Part shown: piece by piece, positions 34,743 through 42,300 of the stretch | How positions within the stretch are numbered: the stretch's first letter is position 1 | Layout: each line of letters opens with the position of its first letter | NCBI RefSeq assembly: GCF_018449475.1 | Contig: NZ_JAHCQH010000022.1 | Span: forward strand, 62,001 to 126,000 | Source: Ancylobacter radicis | GTDB lineage: Bacteria > Pseudomonadota > Alphaproteobacteria > Rhizobiales > Xanthobacteraceae | DNA length: 64,000 nucleotides | Reading direction: 5' to 3' | Made by a program: the position numbers and the translations under genes | Notes under the pieces: generated by a model | The model's database searches: none | Told to the model about the DNA's origin: nothing | What the model saw: the letters and a program-made list of their open reading frames with translations, nothing else

Positions 34743-35039
34743 TTATTTTGCTTCGGAAGACGCGCCAAAGGGGGCGCCGCCGGCCGAGCCAGGACGCGCC
34801 GGGCGACCCGGAATCAGCTTCTTCTTCGGGGCGGCGATGAGCCCGTCGCGAACCGCCTGCTTGCGGGCGGCCTTGCGTGCGCGGCGGACCGCTTCGGCGT
34901 CTTCGCGATTGCGCCGCTCGGACGGCTTCTCATAGGAGCGCCGGGCCTTCATTTCCCGGAACACGCCTTCACGCTGCATCTTCTTCTTCAGGACGCGTAG
35001 AGCTTGGTCGACATTGTTGTCGCGGACAAGAACCTGCAA
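34743..35039 (-). CDS. rpsU: Small ribosomal subunit protein S21, extended C-terminus
   Basis: S21 of the 30S subunit. The conserved core begins [20 protein letters not shown] and continues [20 protein letters not shown]. The family normally starts at the residue before QVLVRDNN, which here is a TTG (35037-35039) preceded by GGAAACGG, so a TTG start is proposed. An ATG at 35099 with AGGA is the alternative and would add 20 unusual residues. After the basic core a C-terminal tail rich in Gly, Pro and Ala ([19 protein letters not shown]) makes it longer than the usual 70 residues. The gene lies upstream of cspA on the same strand, as in many relatives. Confidence 0.9.
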   Translation of the reverse strand: MQVLVRDNNVDQALRVLKKKMQREGVFREMKARRSYEKPSERRNREDAEAVRRARKAARKQAVRDGLIAAPKKKLIPGRPARPGSAGGAPFGASSEAK

Positions 35040-35113
35040 ACCGTTTCCGATCTCATGCAGCCCGATAGGCGGCTGCCAATTCAAAAGGCCGGCCGACATG
35101 GCGGGCTGTTCCT

Positions 35114-35127
35114 ATATGGGCCCATAT
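35114..35127. promoter_or_regulatory. Perfect 14-bp palindrome upstream of rpsU
   Basis: ATATGGGCCCATAT lies in the 168-base gap between the DeoR gene and the S21 gene, close to the alternative rpsU ATG. It could be an operator or part of the rpsU promoter. No cognate regulator is evident. Confidence 0.3.
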
Positions 35128-35207
35128 GCCGGCTGAAGAAAGGGGTATGGCCGGAAAACGACTCATCGATGTCGTGATGGCGTAACAATTGATCTGTCCG
35201 CGCCCTC

Positions 35208-35984
35208 TCAGGAACCGGCGATGATCAGCTCAATACCGGCGCTCGCGATCGCCTTTACCATGGCGTCCGAGGGCTGCCTGTCGGTCACCAGCGTGTCGAT
35301 CCGGCCGAGGCCGGCGACCTCGAACACGGCGCGGCGGTCGAACTTGCTGTGGTCGGCCAGGACCGTCACCTGGTCGGCGCGCTCGATCATCGCCTTGGCG
35401 ATCTCGGCTTCCTGAAGGTCGAAATCCATCACGCAGGTCGGGTCGATGGCGCCGATCGTCAGCACCGCGTGGCGCGCGCGGAACTTGCCGATCTGTTCCA
35501 GCGCCAGCGGTCCCAGGCTTTCGCCGGCATCGGCGCCATAGGCGCCGCCGATCAGGAACACCTTGTGACTGTGATTGGAGGCCAGCGTCGCGGCGATCCG
35601 CGGGGCGTTGGTGATCGTGACGAGGGCGGGCACCGCCACCAGCGCCTCGGCGAAGGCGATGGTGGTGCTGCCGGTGTCGATAAAGATCGAATCCTCCGGC
35701 CGGAACAGGCGCGTCGCGGCGGCCGCGATCAGTTTCTTGGCTGCCGCATTCTGCGCCACACGCTGCGCAAACGGCCATTCCTGCTCCGCCACCGGCGGGA
35801 GCACGGCAAGGGCGCGCGCGCCGCCATGGAACCGGCGCAGCCGGCCGGCGGCGTCGAGGCGGGTGAGATCGCGGCGCACCGTCTCGCGCGACATGCCCAG
35901 ATGCTCGGCCAGCGCCTCCACGCTCAATTCGCCGGAGCGTTCGAGCAGCGCAAGGATGCGGTCATGGCGCGAGGGTGTCGGCAC
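35208..35984 (-). CDS. DeoR/GlpR-family transcriptional repressor
   Basis: 258 residues. The N-terminal DeoR helix-turn-helix (RHDRILALLERSGELSVEAL, then LGMSRETVRRDLTRLDAAGR) is followed by the sugar-phosphate-sensing DeoRC domain (SIFIDTGSTTIAFAEAL, AVLTIGAIDPTCVMDFDLQE, TVLADHSKFDRRAVFEV). It is divergent from the TRAP/polyol operon across a 530-base gap and is the probable repressor of that operon. Family members such as GlpR sense phosphorylated substrate, fitting the kinase encoded at the operon end. Confidence 0.9.
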   Translation of the reverse strand: MPTPSRHDRILALLERSGELSVEALAEHLGMSRETVRRDLTRLDAAGRLRRFHGGARALAVLPPVAEQEWPFAQRVAQNAAAKKLIAAAATRLFRPEDSIFIDTGSTTIAFAEALVAVPALVTITNAPRIAATLASNHSHKVFLIGGAYGADAGESLGPLALEQIGKFRARHAVLTIGAIDPTCVMDFDLQEAEIAKAMIERADQVTVLADHSKFDRRAVFEVAGLGRIDTLVTDRQPSDAMVKAIASAGIELIIAGS

Positions 35985-36514
35985 GGCGTGTCCTCATGGT
36001 CATTCCCGCCAAGGGCGGGCGGCAATCGCTCGCCGGGTCGGTCCCGCGGAGGCCTCCGGCTGGCCTATGCGACCTTCGTATGGGTCTGGATGTCGGCGTC
36101 AATGCGACAAGGTCGTTGCACGCAGGCGACGTGGCCCCAGACTGCCTGCTCCGTTGTGAGGGTTTGACGGCAAAAATAGACCGATCGGGCATAAAACGCC
36201 AGCTTAATTCGACCATTCGGTCAATACCGCAGCCAGTATGTGGCTGAACGGTCATTTTTCGCCAGAAACGGGCTTCCCCTCGGTCGCGAAAACGGTACAG
36301 TGCTTGCTAGTGCAAGAAAAGCGGGCAGGCATGTTTGGTGTGCACCGCAGCACGAGGGGACGGCGAATGAACCGGCTTTCGACACTTCCTGCCTGAAGGC
36401 GGAGATGGCGCACTTCGCCGCCGGCACGGCCGGCGCTGCGGCGTCCATCCTGTCTTGCCCGCGGCGATGGCGGCGGGCGGGGAGCGCGATAGCGGACATC
36501 AACGGAGCAAAAGC
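35985..36514. promoter_or_regulatory. 530-base intergenic control region between deoR-like gene and TRAP operon
   Basis: No convincing gene is seen; the open frames are short, with no ribosome site or recognisable protein. It contains a GC palindrome (CCCGCC-AA-GGGCGG, near 36006-36019). An AT-richer middle holds several GACCG-containing half-sites, including GACC-ATTC-GGTC near 36219-36230. Inverted arms TTTTCGC (36256-36262) and GCGAAAA (36286-36292) resemble GlpR/DeoR-type half-sites, and a CTTGC-TAGT-GCAAG dyad lies near 36303. This is presumably the bidirectional promoter and repressor-binding region. Confidence 0.45.
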
Positions 36515-37060
36515 GTGACGGCGGACGAGGCAAAACGAGCAGGGGAGGGCGCCTGGGGGGTAGCGGCCCGCTATGTGCGGGTGGTGGACGGCCTGTCCAA
36601 TTATGTCGGCTATCTCGCGGCGTCGCTGATCTTCTTCATGGGTGGCACGCTGTTGTTCGATGCGGTGATGCGCAACGTTGTGAAAATGCCCGTGCATTGG
36701 GCGGTGGAACTCACCCAGTTCACCCTCGCCGCCTATTACTTCATGGGCGGGCCGTTCACGCTGCGCAACAACGAGCATGTGCGGATGGACCTCTGGTATT
36801 CCACGCTCTCCGAGCGCGGCAAGGCCAAGATGGACCTGATCACCGTCTGGTGCCTCATCTTCTATCTCGGGGTGCTGCTGGCGGGCTCGATCTCCAGCCT
36901 GCAATACGCCATCGCCACCAATGAGAAGCGGTTCTCGATCTGGAATCCCTCGGTCATTCCGATCAAGGCGCTGCTGACCGCCTGTCTCGTCCTGATGCTG
37001 CTGCAGGCCTTCTCGCTGGTCATCAAGCACATCTTCACGCTGCGCGGGGAGAAGATCTGA
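36515..37060 (+). CDS. TRAP transporter small membrane subunit (DctQ type)
   Basis: 181 residues with four membrane helices, e.g. VGYLAASLIFFMGGTLLFDA and WAVELTQFTLAAYYFMGGPF, and the DctQ-type loop RNNEHVRMDLWYSTLSERGK. It pairs with the large DctM subunit in an ion-driven importer. The GTG at 36515 is chosen because GGAG lies 7 bases before it; further upstream starts would add a low-complexity stretch. Its stop overlaps the dctM ATG by one base (TGATG). Confidence 0.88.
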   Translation: MTADEAKRAGEGAWGVAARYVRVVDGLSNYVGYLAASLIFFMGGTLLFDAVMRNVVKMPVHWAVELTQFTLAAYYFMGGPFTLRNNEHVRMDLWYSTLSERGKAKMDLITVWCLIFYLGVLLAGSISSLQYAIATNEKRFSIWNPSVIPIKALLTACLVLMLLQAFSLVIKHIFTLRGEKI

Positions 37061-38397
37061 TGACTTACGAGATGATCGCGCTGCTGATGTTCGCCTCGAT
37101 GGTGGTGGCGCTCATCAGTGGACAGCTTGTCTTCGCCGGCATCGGCTTCGTCGCCTCGGCGGCGGCTCTGATGCTCTATGGCCCCGGCGCCATCGACCTG
37201 CCGTTCAACCAGGTGTTCAAGCTGTTCAACTGGTACGCCATGCTGACGCTGCCCATGTTCATCTACATGGGCTACATCCTGGCGGAGTCCGGGATCGCGG
37301 AAGACCTGTACCGAGCCTTGCACGTCTGGTTCGGTCGGTTCACCGGTGGCCTCGCCATCGGCACCATCTTCCTGATGGTCATCATCTCCGCGATGAACGG
37401 CCTCTCGGTCGCCGGCATGGCAATCGGTGCCACCATCGCACTGCCGGAGATGATCCGCCGCGGCTATGACAAGGTGCTGATCTCGGGCGTGGTGCAGGGC
37501 GGTTCCTCGCTCGGCATTCTCATCCCGCCCTCGGTCGTGCTGGTGCTCTACGGCATGATCGCCCGCCAGCCGGTCTCCAAGCTGTGGTTCGCCGGCGTCG
37601 GCCCCGGCCTGCTGATGGCGGCGCTGTTCATCATCTACATCTATGTGCGGGTGAAGCTGAACCCGAAGCTCGCGCCGGCGCTGACCGATGACGAGCTGAA
37701 CATGCCGCTGCGCGAGAAGCTGGCCTTGGCGCGGGCGGGCATCATTCCCTTCGTCATCTTCTTCTTCATGACCGGCCTATTCGTCTTCGGCGTCACCAGC
37801 CTGGTCGAGAGTTCGGCCGTCGGCGCCGCCTCCGCCACGCTCGCGGCGGTGGTCAAGGGTCGGTTCACCTGGCCGATCATCCGCGACACCGCGCTGAAGA
37901 CGCTGAACGTCTCCTGCATGTTCATGTGGCTGATCCTCGCCGCCCTGGCGTTCGGCACGGTGTTCGACGGGCTCGGCGCGGTGAAGGCGATCGAGTTCCT
38001 GTTCGTCAAGCAGTGGGATCTCAACCCCTGGACCATCATCATCATGATGCAGCTCAGCTTCATCGTGATGGGGATGTTCCTCGACGACACGGCGATGCTG
38101 GTCATCGTCGCGCCGCTCTACATCCCGCTGGTGAAGGCGCTGGATCTCGGCTTCGACAACCAGCTGATCTGGTACGGCATCCTGTACACGATCACCTGCC
38201 AGATCGCCTACATCACCCCACCCTTCGGCTACAATCTGTTCCTTATGCGCTCGCTGGCGCCAAAGGAAATCTCGTTGATCGACATCTACCGGTCGATCTG
38301 GCCGTTCGCCGCGATCATGTTCTTCACCATCATCATCCTGATGGTCTTCCCGCAGATCGCGCTCTGGCTGCCGGCCCACATGAACGTCAAGGGCTGA
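37060..38397 (+). CDS. TRAP transporter large membrane subunit (DctM type)
   Basis: 445-residue membrane protein with about 12 helices of the DctM family. Characteristic blocks are SAMNGLSVAGMAIGATIALP, GGSSLGILIPPSVVLVLYG and ITPPFGYNLFLMRSLAPKEI, and MGMFLDDTAMLVIVAPLYIP near the C-terminus. It is the ion-coupled transport subunit working with the small subunit and the binding protein encoded on either side. Confidence 0.92.
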   Translation: MTYEMIALLMFASMVVALISGQLVFAGIGFVASAAALMLYGPGAIDLPFNQVFKLFNWYAMLTLPMFIYMGYILAESGIAEDLYRALHVWFGRFTGGLAIGTIFLMVIISAMNGLSVAGMAIGATIALPEMIRRGYDKVLISGVVQGGSSLGILIPPSVVLVLYGMIARQPVSKLWFAGVGPGLLMAALFIIYIYVRVKLNPKLAPALTDDELNMPLREKLALARAGIIPFVIFFFMTGLFVFGVTSLVESSAVGAASATLAAVVKGRFTWPIIRDTALKTLNVSCMFMWLILAALAFGTVFDGLGAVKAIEFLFVKQWDLNPWTIIIMMQLSFIVMGMFLDDTAMLVIVAPLYIPLVKALDLGFDNQLIWYGILYTITCQIAYITPPFGYNLFLMRSLAPKEISLIDIYRSIWPFAAIMFFTIIILMVFPQIALWLPAHMNVKG

Positions 38398-38443
38398 CGC
38401 CTCGCCCTCTCCACGACCTTCCAAAAAACCAGAGGAGAAACCA

Positions 38444-39553
38444 ATGACCGACATCAAGAAGCCCGTGCAGAAGAAGGTGGACCCGGCCGCCGACACGATC
38501 CTCGCCAGCCGCCGCAACTTCATGGCCAAGGCCGGCCTCGGCGCCGGCGCGGCGCTTGCCAGCACCACGCTCGCGGCCCCGGCGGTGATCGCCCAGACCG
38601 GGCCGATCAAGTGGCGTCTGCAGACCTATTCCGGCGCGCCGCTCGGCGCCCACGTCATCAAGCCGCAGATCGACGCCTTCAACGCCGCCGCCAATGGCGA
38701 GATGGTGATCGAGCTCTATTACGCCGACCAGCTGGTGCCGACCTCGGACCTGTTCCGCGCGCTCCAGTCCGGCACGCTCGACGCGGTGCAGTCGGACGAG
38801 GCGACCATGGCCTCGCCGGTCGATATCGCGGTATTCGGCGGCTACTTCCCCTTCGCCACCCGCTACAGCCTCGATGTGCCCGCCCTGTTCCGCTACTACG
38901 GCCTCAAGGAAATCTGGGAAGAGGCCTATGCCGAGGTGCCGAACGTCACCTGGCTGTCGACCGGCGCCTGGGACCCGCTGCACATCTTCACCGTGAACAA
39001 GCCGATCAAGAGCCTCGCCGATATGAACGGCCTGCGCGTCTTCGGCGTGCCGACCGCCGGCAAGTTCCTGTCGAAGTACGGCCTCGTGCCGGTGACCATC
39101 CCGTGGGACAACGTCGAGGTCGCGCTCCAGACCGGCGAACTCGACGGCGTGGCATGGTGCGGCTTCACCGAGGCCTATGAGGTTGGCTGGGCGGATGTGT
39201 GCAACTACGCGCTCTCCAACTCCGTCACCGGCGCCTGGTTCGGCAGCTACTTCGCCAACTCCCCGAGCTGGGCGAAGGTGCCGCCGCATCTCAAGGAGCT
39301 GTTCCTGATGAGCATCGACCAGTCCCATTACTACCGCGACGTCTGGTACTGGGGCGGCGAGGCGAAGCTCCGCGTGGAAGGCAACAAGATGGAGCTGACC
39401 CAGCTCCCGTCGGCCGACTGGGCCAAGGTGGTCGACGATTCCAAGGGCTTCTGGGACGAGATCGCCGCTTCCAGCCCGCGCGCCGGCAAGGTGGTCGCGG
39501 CCTTCAAGAAGTACGACGAGACCATGAAGAAGGCCGGCTACCCCTATCGTTGA
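38444..39553 (+). CDS. TRAP transporter substrate-binding protein (DctP type)
   Basis: 369-residue periplasmic receptor with a Tat-type signal (LASRRNFMAKAGLGAGAALA, cut near AAPAVIAQ). The mature domain begins IKWRLQTYSGAPLGAHVIKP and carries LQTGELDGVAWCGFTEAYEV and DVCNYALSNSVTGAWFGSY, placing it in the subgroup annotated for mannitol/chloroaromatic or keto-acid TRAP systems. The strong ribosome site AGAGGAGAAA suggests high expression. The ligand cannot be read from sequence; the kinase and dehydrogenases downstream point to a polyol. Confidence 0.9.
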   Translation: MTDIKKPVQKKVDPAADTILASRRNFMAKAGLGAGAALASTTLAAPAVIAQTGPIKWRLQTYSGAPLGAHVIKPQIDAFNAAANGEMVIELYYADQLVPTSDLFRALQSGTLDAVQSDEATMASPVDIAVFGGYFPFATRYSLDVPALFRYYGLKEIWEEAYAEVPNVTWLSTGAWDPLHIFTVNKPIKSLADMNGLRVFGVPTAGKFLSKYGLVPVTIPWDNVEVALQTGELDGVAWCGFTEAYEVGWADVCNYALSNSVTGAWFGSYFANSPSWAKVPPHLKELFLMSIDQSHYYRDVWYWGGEAKLRVEGNKMELTQLPSADWAKVVDDSKGFWDEIAASSPRAGKVVAAFKKYDETMKKAGYPYR

Positions 39554-39570
39554 TCGCCTTATCGAACCTC

Positions 39571-39596
39571 GCGGCTCCGCCTCCGGGCGGGGCCGC
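39571..39596 (+). other. Stable stem-loop after the TRAP binding-protein gene
   Basis: GCGGCTCCGCC (39571-39581) pairs with GGCGGGGCCGC (39586-39596) through an 11-position stem including one G-U, with loop TCCG. There is no T-run, so it is more likely a message-stabilising or partial attenuation element that favours expression of the binding protein over downstream genes. Confidence 0.55.
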
Positions 39597-39673
39597 ATGG
39601 CCTGAGCTGCCGCTCGGCCTTCGCGTGACGCGACGGACAGGATCCGGCGCGTGCTGACAGGAAAGGAGCGCGC

Positions 39674-41083
39674 ATGCGCCCCGCAACACCCCCTTGTGCC
39701 ACCGACGATTACGACCTCGCCATCATCGGCGCGGGTGTCGTCGGCTGCGCGGTCGCCCGGCGCTTTGCCCTCGCCGGGGCAAAAGTCGTGGTGATCGAGA
39801 AGGGCAGCGACATTCTCTCCGGCGCCTCCAAGGCCAACAGCGCCATTCTGCACACCGGCTTCGACGCGCCGCCGGACAGTCTCGAACTGGAGCTGGTGAA
39901 GGCCGGCCGCGCCGAATATCTCGCCGACCGCGAAAGTCTCGGTCTGTCGCTGGTGGAAACCGGCGCGCTGGTCTGCGCCTGGACGCCGGAGGAGGCCGGC
40001 AGGCTGGAGGCCATCGCCGCGCAGGGCCACGCCAATGGCGTGGAGGGCCTCACGCTGATGACCGCATCGCAGGCCCGCGCCACGGTGCCGGGCCTGTCCG
40101 GGCGGCTGGTCGCCGCGCTGGAGGTGCGCGACGAGCACATCATCGACCCATGGACCGCCCCGCTCGCCTATCTCACCCAGGCGGTGGCGCTCGGCGCGCG
40201 CCTGTTGCGCCAGGCCGAGCTGCTCGCCGGCCGCTATGAGGGCGGCTGGCATCTGACGACGAGTGCGGGCGACATCCGCGCCCGCGCCGCGGTCAACGCC
40301 GCCGGCCTCTATGGTGACGAGGTGGACCGCCGGCTCGGCTTTGCCCCCGATTTCGAGATCCGCCCGCGCAAGGGCCAGTTCGTGGTGCTGGACAAGGCGG
40401 CGTTCGGCCATGTGCCGCGCATCCTGCTCCCGGTGCCGACCGAGATCACCAAGGGCGTGGTGGTCTGCCCGACGGCCTTCGGCAATGTGCTGATCGGCCC
40501 GACCGCCGAAGAACAGGATGACCGCGTGCGCGCCACCGTCGAGCGGGAGGCGCTGGAGGCGCTGCTGGCGCGCGGCGCGCAGATCGTGCCGGCTCTGGCC
40601 GCCATTCCCGTCACCGCCGTCTATGCGGGGCTTCGCCCGGCCACCGAGAAGAAGCACTACCGCGTCACCACGCGGCCCGAGCAGCGTGCCATCACCCTGG
40701 GCGGCATCCGCTCGACCGGGCTGTCCGCCGCGCTGGGTCTGGCCCAGCACGCCCTGAGACTGCACGACGCCTTCGGCCTGCCGGCGCGCCCACGGGTCGA
40801 TCCCCCGCCGGTGACCCTGCCCAATCTGACGGAGACAGGCGCGCGCGACTGGCAGCAGCCCGGCCATGGCGAGATCGTCTGCCATTGCGAGCTGGTGACG
40901 CGCCGCGAGATCGAGGCGGCGTTCGACAGCACCGTGCCGCCCGGCGATTTCGGTGGCCTGCGGCGGCGCACCCGCGCCGGCATGGGGCGCTGCCAGGGGT
41001 TCTACTGCAATGCCCGCCTGGCCGAGATGAGCCGGGGACGGCTCGCCGTGCCGCTGGCGGTGGAGGATCGGGACGAGGCATGA
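39674..41083 (+). CDS. GlpA/LhgO-like FAD-dependent dehydrogenase with C-terminal 2Fe-2S region
   Basis: 469 residues. The N-terminal FAD fold of the DAO family (YDLAIIGAGVVGCAVARRFA, EKGSDILSGASKANSAILHT) resembles anaerobic glycerol-3-phosphate dehydrogenase GlpA. A BFD-like C-terminus carries four cysteines (EIVCHCELVTRREIEAAF and GMGRCQGFYCNARL). It likely oxidises the phosphorylated polyol made by the kinase and passes electrons to quinone or to the second flavoprotein encoded next. GlpB and GlpC partners of the E. coli enzyme are absent. ATGA overlap with the following gene. Confidence 0.88.
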   Translation: MRPATPPCATDDYDLAIIGAGVVGCAVARRFALAGAKVVVIEKGSDILSGASKANSAILHTGFDAPPDSLELELVKAGRAEYLADRESLGLSLVETGALVCAWTPEEAGRLEAIAAQGHANGVEGLTLMTASQARATVPGLSGRLVAALEVRDEHIIDPWTAPLAYLTQAVALGARLLRQAELLAGRYEGGWHLTTSAGDIRARAAVNAAGLYGDEVDRRLGFAPDFEIRPRKGQFVVLDKAAFGHVPRILLPVPTEITKGVVVCPTAFGNVLIGPTAEEQDDRVRATVEREALEALLARGAQIVPALAAIPVTAVYAGLRPATEKKHYRVTTRPEQRAITLGGIRSTGLSAALGLAQHALRLHDAFGLPARPRVDPPPVTLPNLTETGARDWQQPGHGEIVCHCELVTRREIEAAFDSTVPPGDFGGLRRRTRAGMGRCQGFYCNARLAEMSRGRLAVPLAVEDRDEA

Positions 41084-42300
41084 ACGACGCCGATGTCATC
41101 GTGATCGGCGGCGGCCCCGCCGGTATCGCGGCGGCGGTGGAACTGCGCCGCGCCGGTGTTCCCCGCGTCATGCTGCTCGACCGCGAGCCGCAGCTCGGCG
41201 GCGCCACCCGCCATTGCAGCCATTCGCCGTTCGGCATGCGCGAATTCGGCCGGGTCTATCTCGGCGCCGCCTATGGCCGCCGGCTGACGGCGGAGGCGAC
41301 GCGGGCAGGTGTCGATGTCCGCACCGGCCACAGCGTCGTGCGGCTCGATGAAGGCGGGCGGCTGGACATCGCCACGCCCGAGGGCCTGGGCACGCTGACC
41401 GCCCGCCGCATTCTCGTTGCCACCGGCGCGCGCGAGAGGCCGCGCGCCGCGCGCCTCATCTCCGGGGACCGGCCGGTCGGCGTCGTCACCACCGGCACGC
41501 TGCAATCCTATGTCGCCTTTCATGGCCTGATGCCGTTTACCCGGCCGCTGATCGTCGGTTCGGAACTGGTGAGCCTGTCCGCTCTGCTCACCTGCCTCGG
41601 CCATGGCGCCCGCCCGGTGGCGATGGCCGAGCCATTCCCGCAGGCACTGGCGGGGGCGCCGTTCAGCTGGTTTCCCGCGCTCGCCCGCGTGCCCTTCCAT
41701 CGCGGCACCGAACTGGTCGACATTCGCGGCACCGGCCGCGTCGAGGCGGCGACGCTGCGCCATGGCGATGGACGCCTGGAGACGCTGGCCTGCGACGGCG
41801 TGCTGCTCACCGGTCGCTTCACCCCGGAATCGGCGCTGTTCCTCGCCTCGCCGGTCGGCCTTGATCCTGGCAGCGCCGGCCCGGCCGTGGACCAGGACGG
41901 ACGCACCCTCGATCCCGTCTGCTTTGCCGCCGGCAATCTCCTGCGCGCGGTGGAGACCGGGGGCTGGTCGTTCCGCGAGGGACAGGCGGTCGGCCGGGCG
42001 CTGGCGCGCGATCTGGCCGCCGATCCCTGCGCCACGGCGCCGATTCCGGTCGGTTTCGAGGAGCCGATCAAGCTCGTCGTCCCCAGCCTGTTGCGCCCGA
42101 CCGGACAGAAGGCGGCGCTCGCCGACTTCCAGCTGCGTGTCACGCGGGCGGTGCGCGGCCGCCTGTCGCTCGAACTGGACGGGCGCGAGGTGTGGGCGAC
42201 GGTTCGGCAGTTTCTGCCGGAACGGCGCATCCTCGTGCCGATCCCGCCCGCCGCCTTCGCCGCCGGCTCGGTGCGGTTCCGCCTGCGGGAGAATGTATGA
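41080..42300 (+). CDS. FAD-dependent pyridine-nucleotide-disulfide-type oxidoreductase (GlpA partner, HcnB/OoxA-like)
   Basis: 406 residues with an FAD motif at the N-terminus (VIVIGGGPAGIAAAVELRRA), ILVATGARERPRAARLISGD, and a second nucleotide-binding region (RPLIVGSELVSLSALLTCLG). Such proteins accompany GlpA-like dehydrogenases in operons of many bacteria and resemble one subunit of opine or cyanide-forming oxidases. The last 80 residues form an extra domain (PTGQKAALADFQLRVTRAVR) absent from small family members. It overlaps the genes on both sides, so the three proteins probably form a pathway or complex. Confidence 0.85.
   Translation: MNDADVIVIGGGPAGIAAAVELRRAGVPRVMLLDREPQLGGATRHCSHSPFGMREFGRVYLGAAYGRRLTAEATRAGVDVRTGHSVVRLDEGGRLDIATPEGLGTLTARRILVATGARERPRAARLISGDRPVGVVTTGTLQSYVAFHGLMPFTRPLIVGSELVSLSALLTCLGHGARPVAMAEPFPQALAGAPFSWFPALARVPFHRGTELVDIRGTGRVEAATLRHGDGRLETLACDGVLLTGRFTPESALFLASPVGLDPGSAGPAVDQDGRTLDPVCFAAGNLLRAVETGGWSFREGQAVGRALARDLAADPCATAPIPVGFEEPIKLVVPSLLRPTGQKAALADFQLRVTRAVRGRLSLELDGREVWATVRQFLPERRILVPIPPAAFAAGSVRFRLRENV

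Noticed and set aside
36221-37030. Minus-strand frame across the start of the TRAP operon
   Set aside because: It runs opposite the conserved DctQ gene and has no ribosome site or domain.
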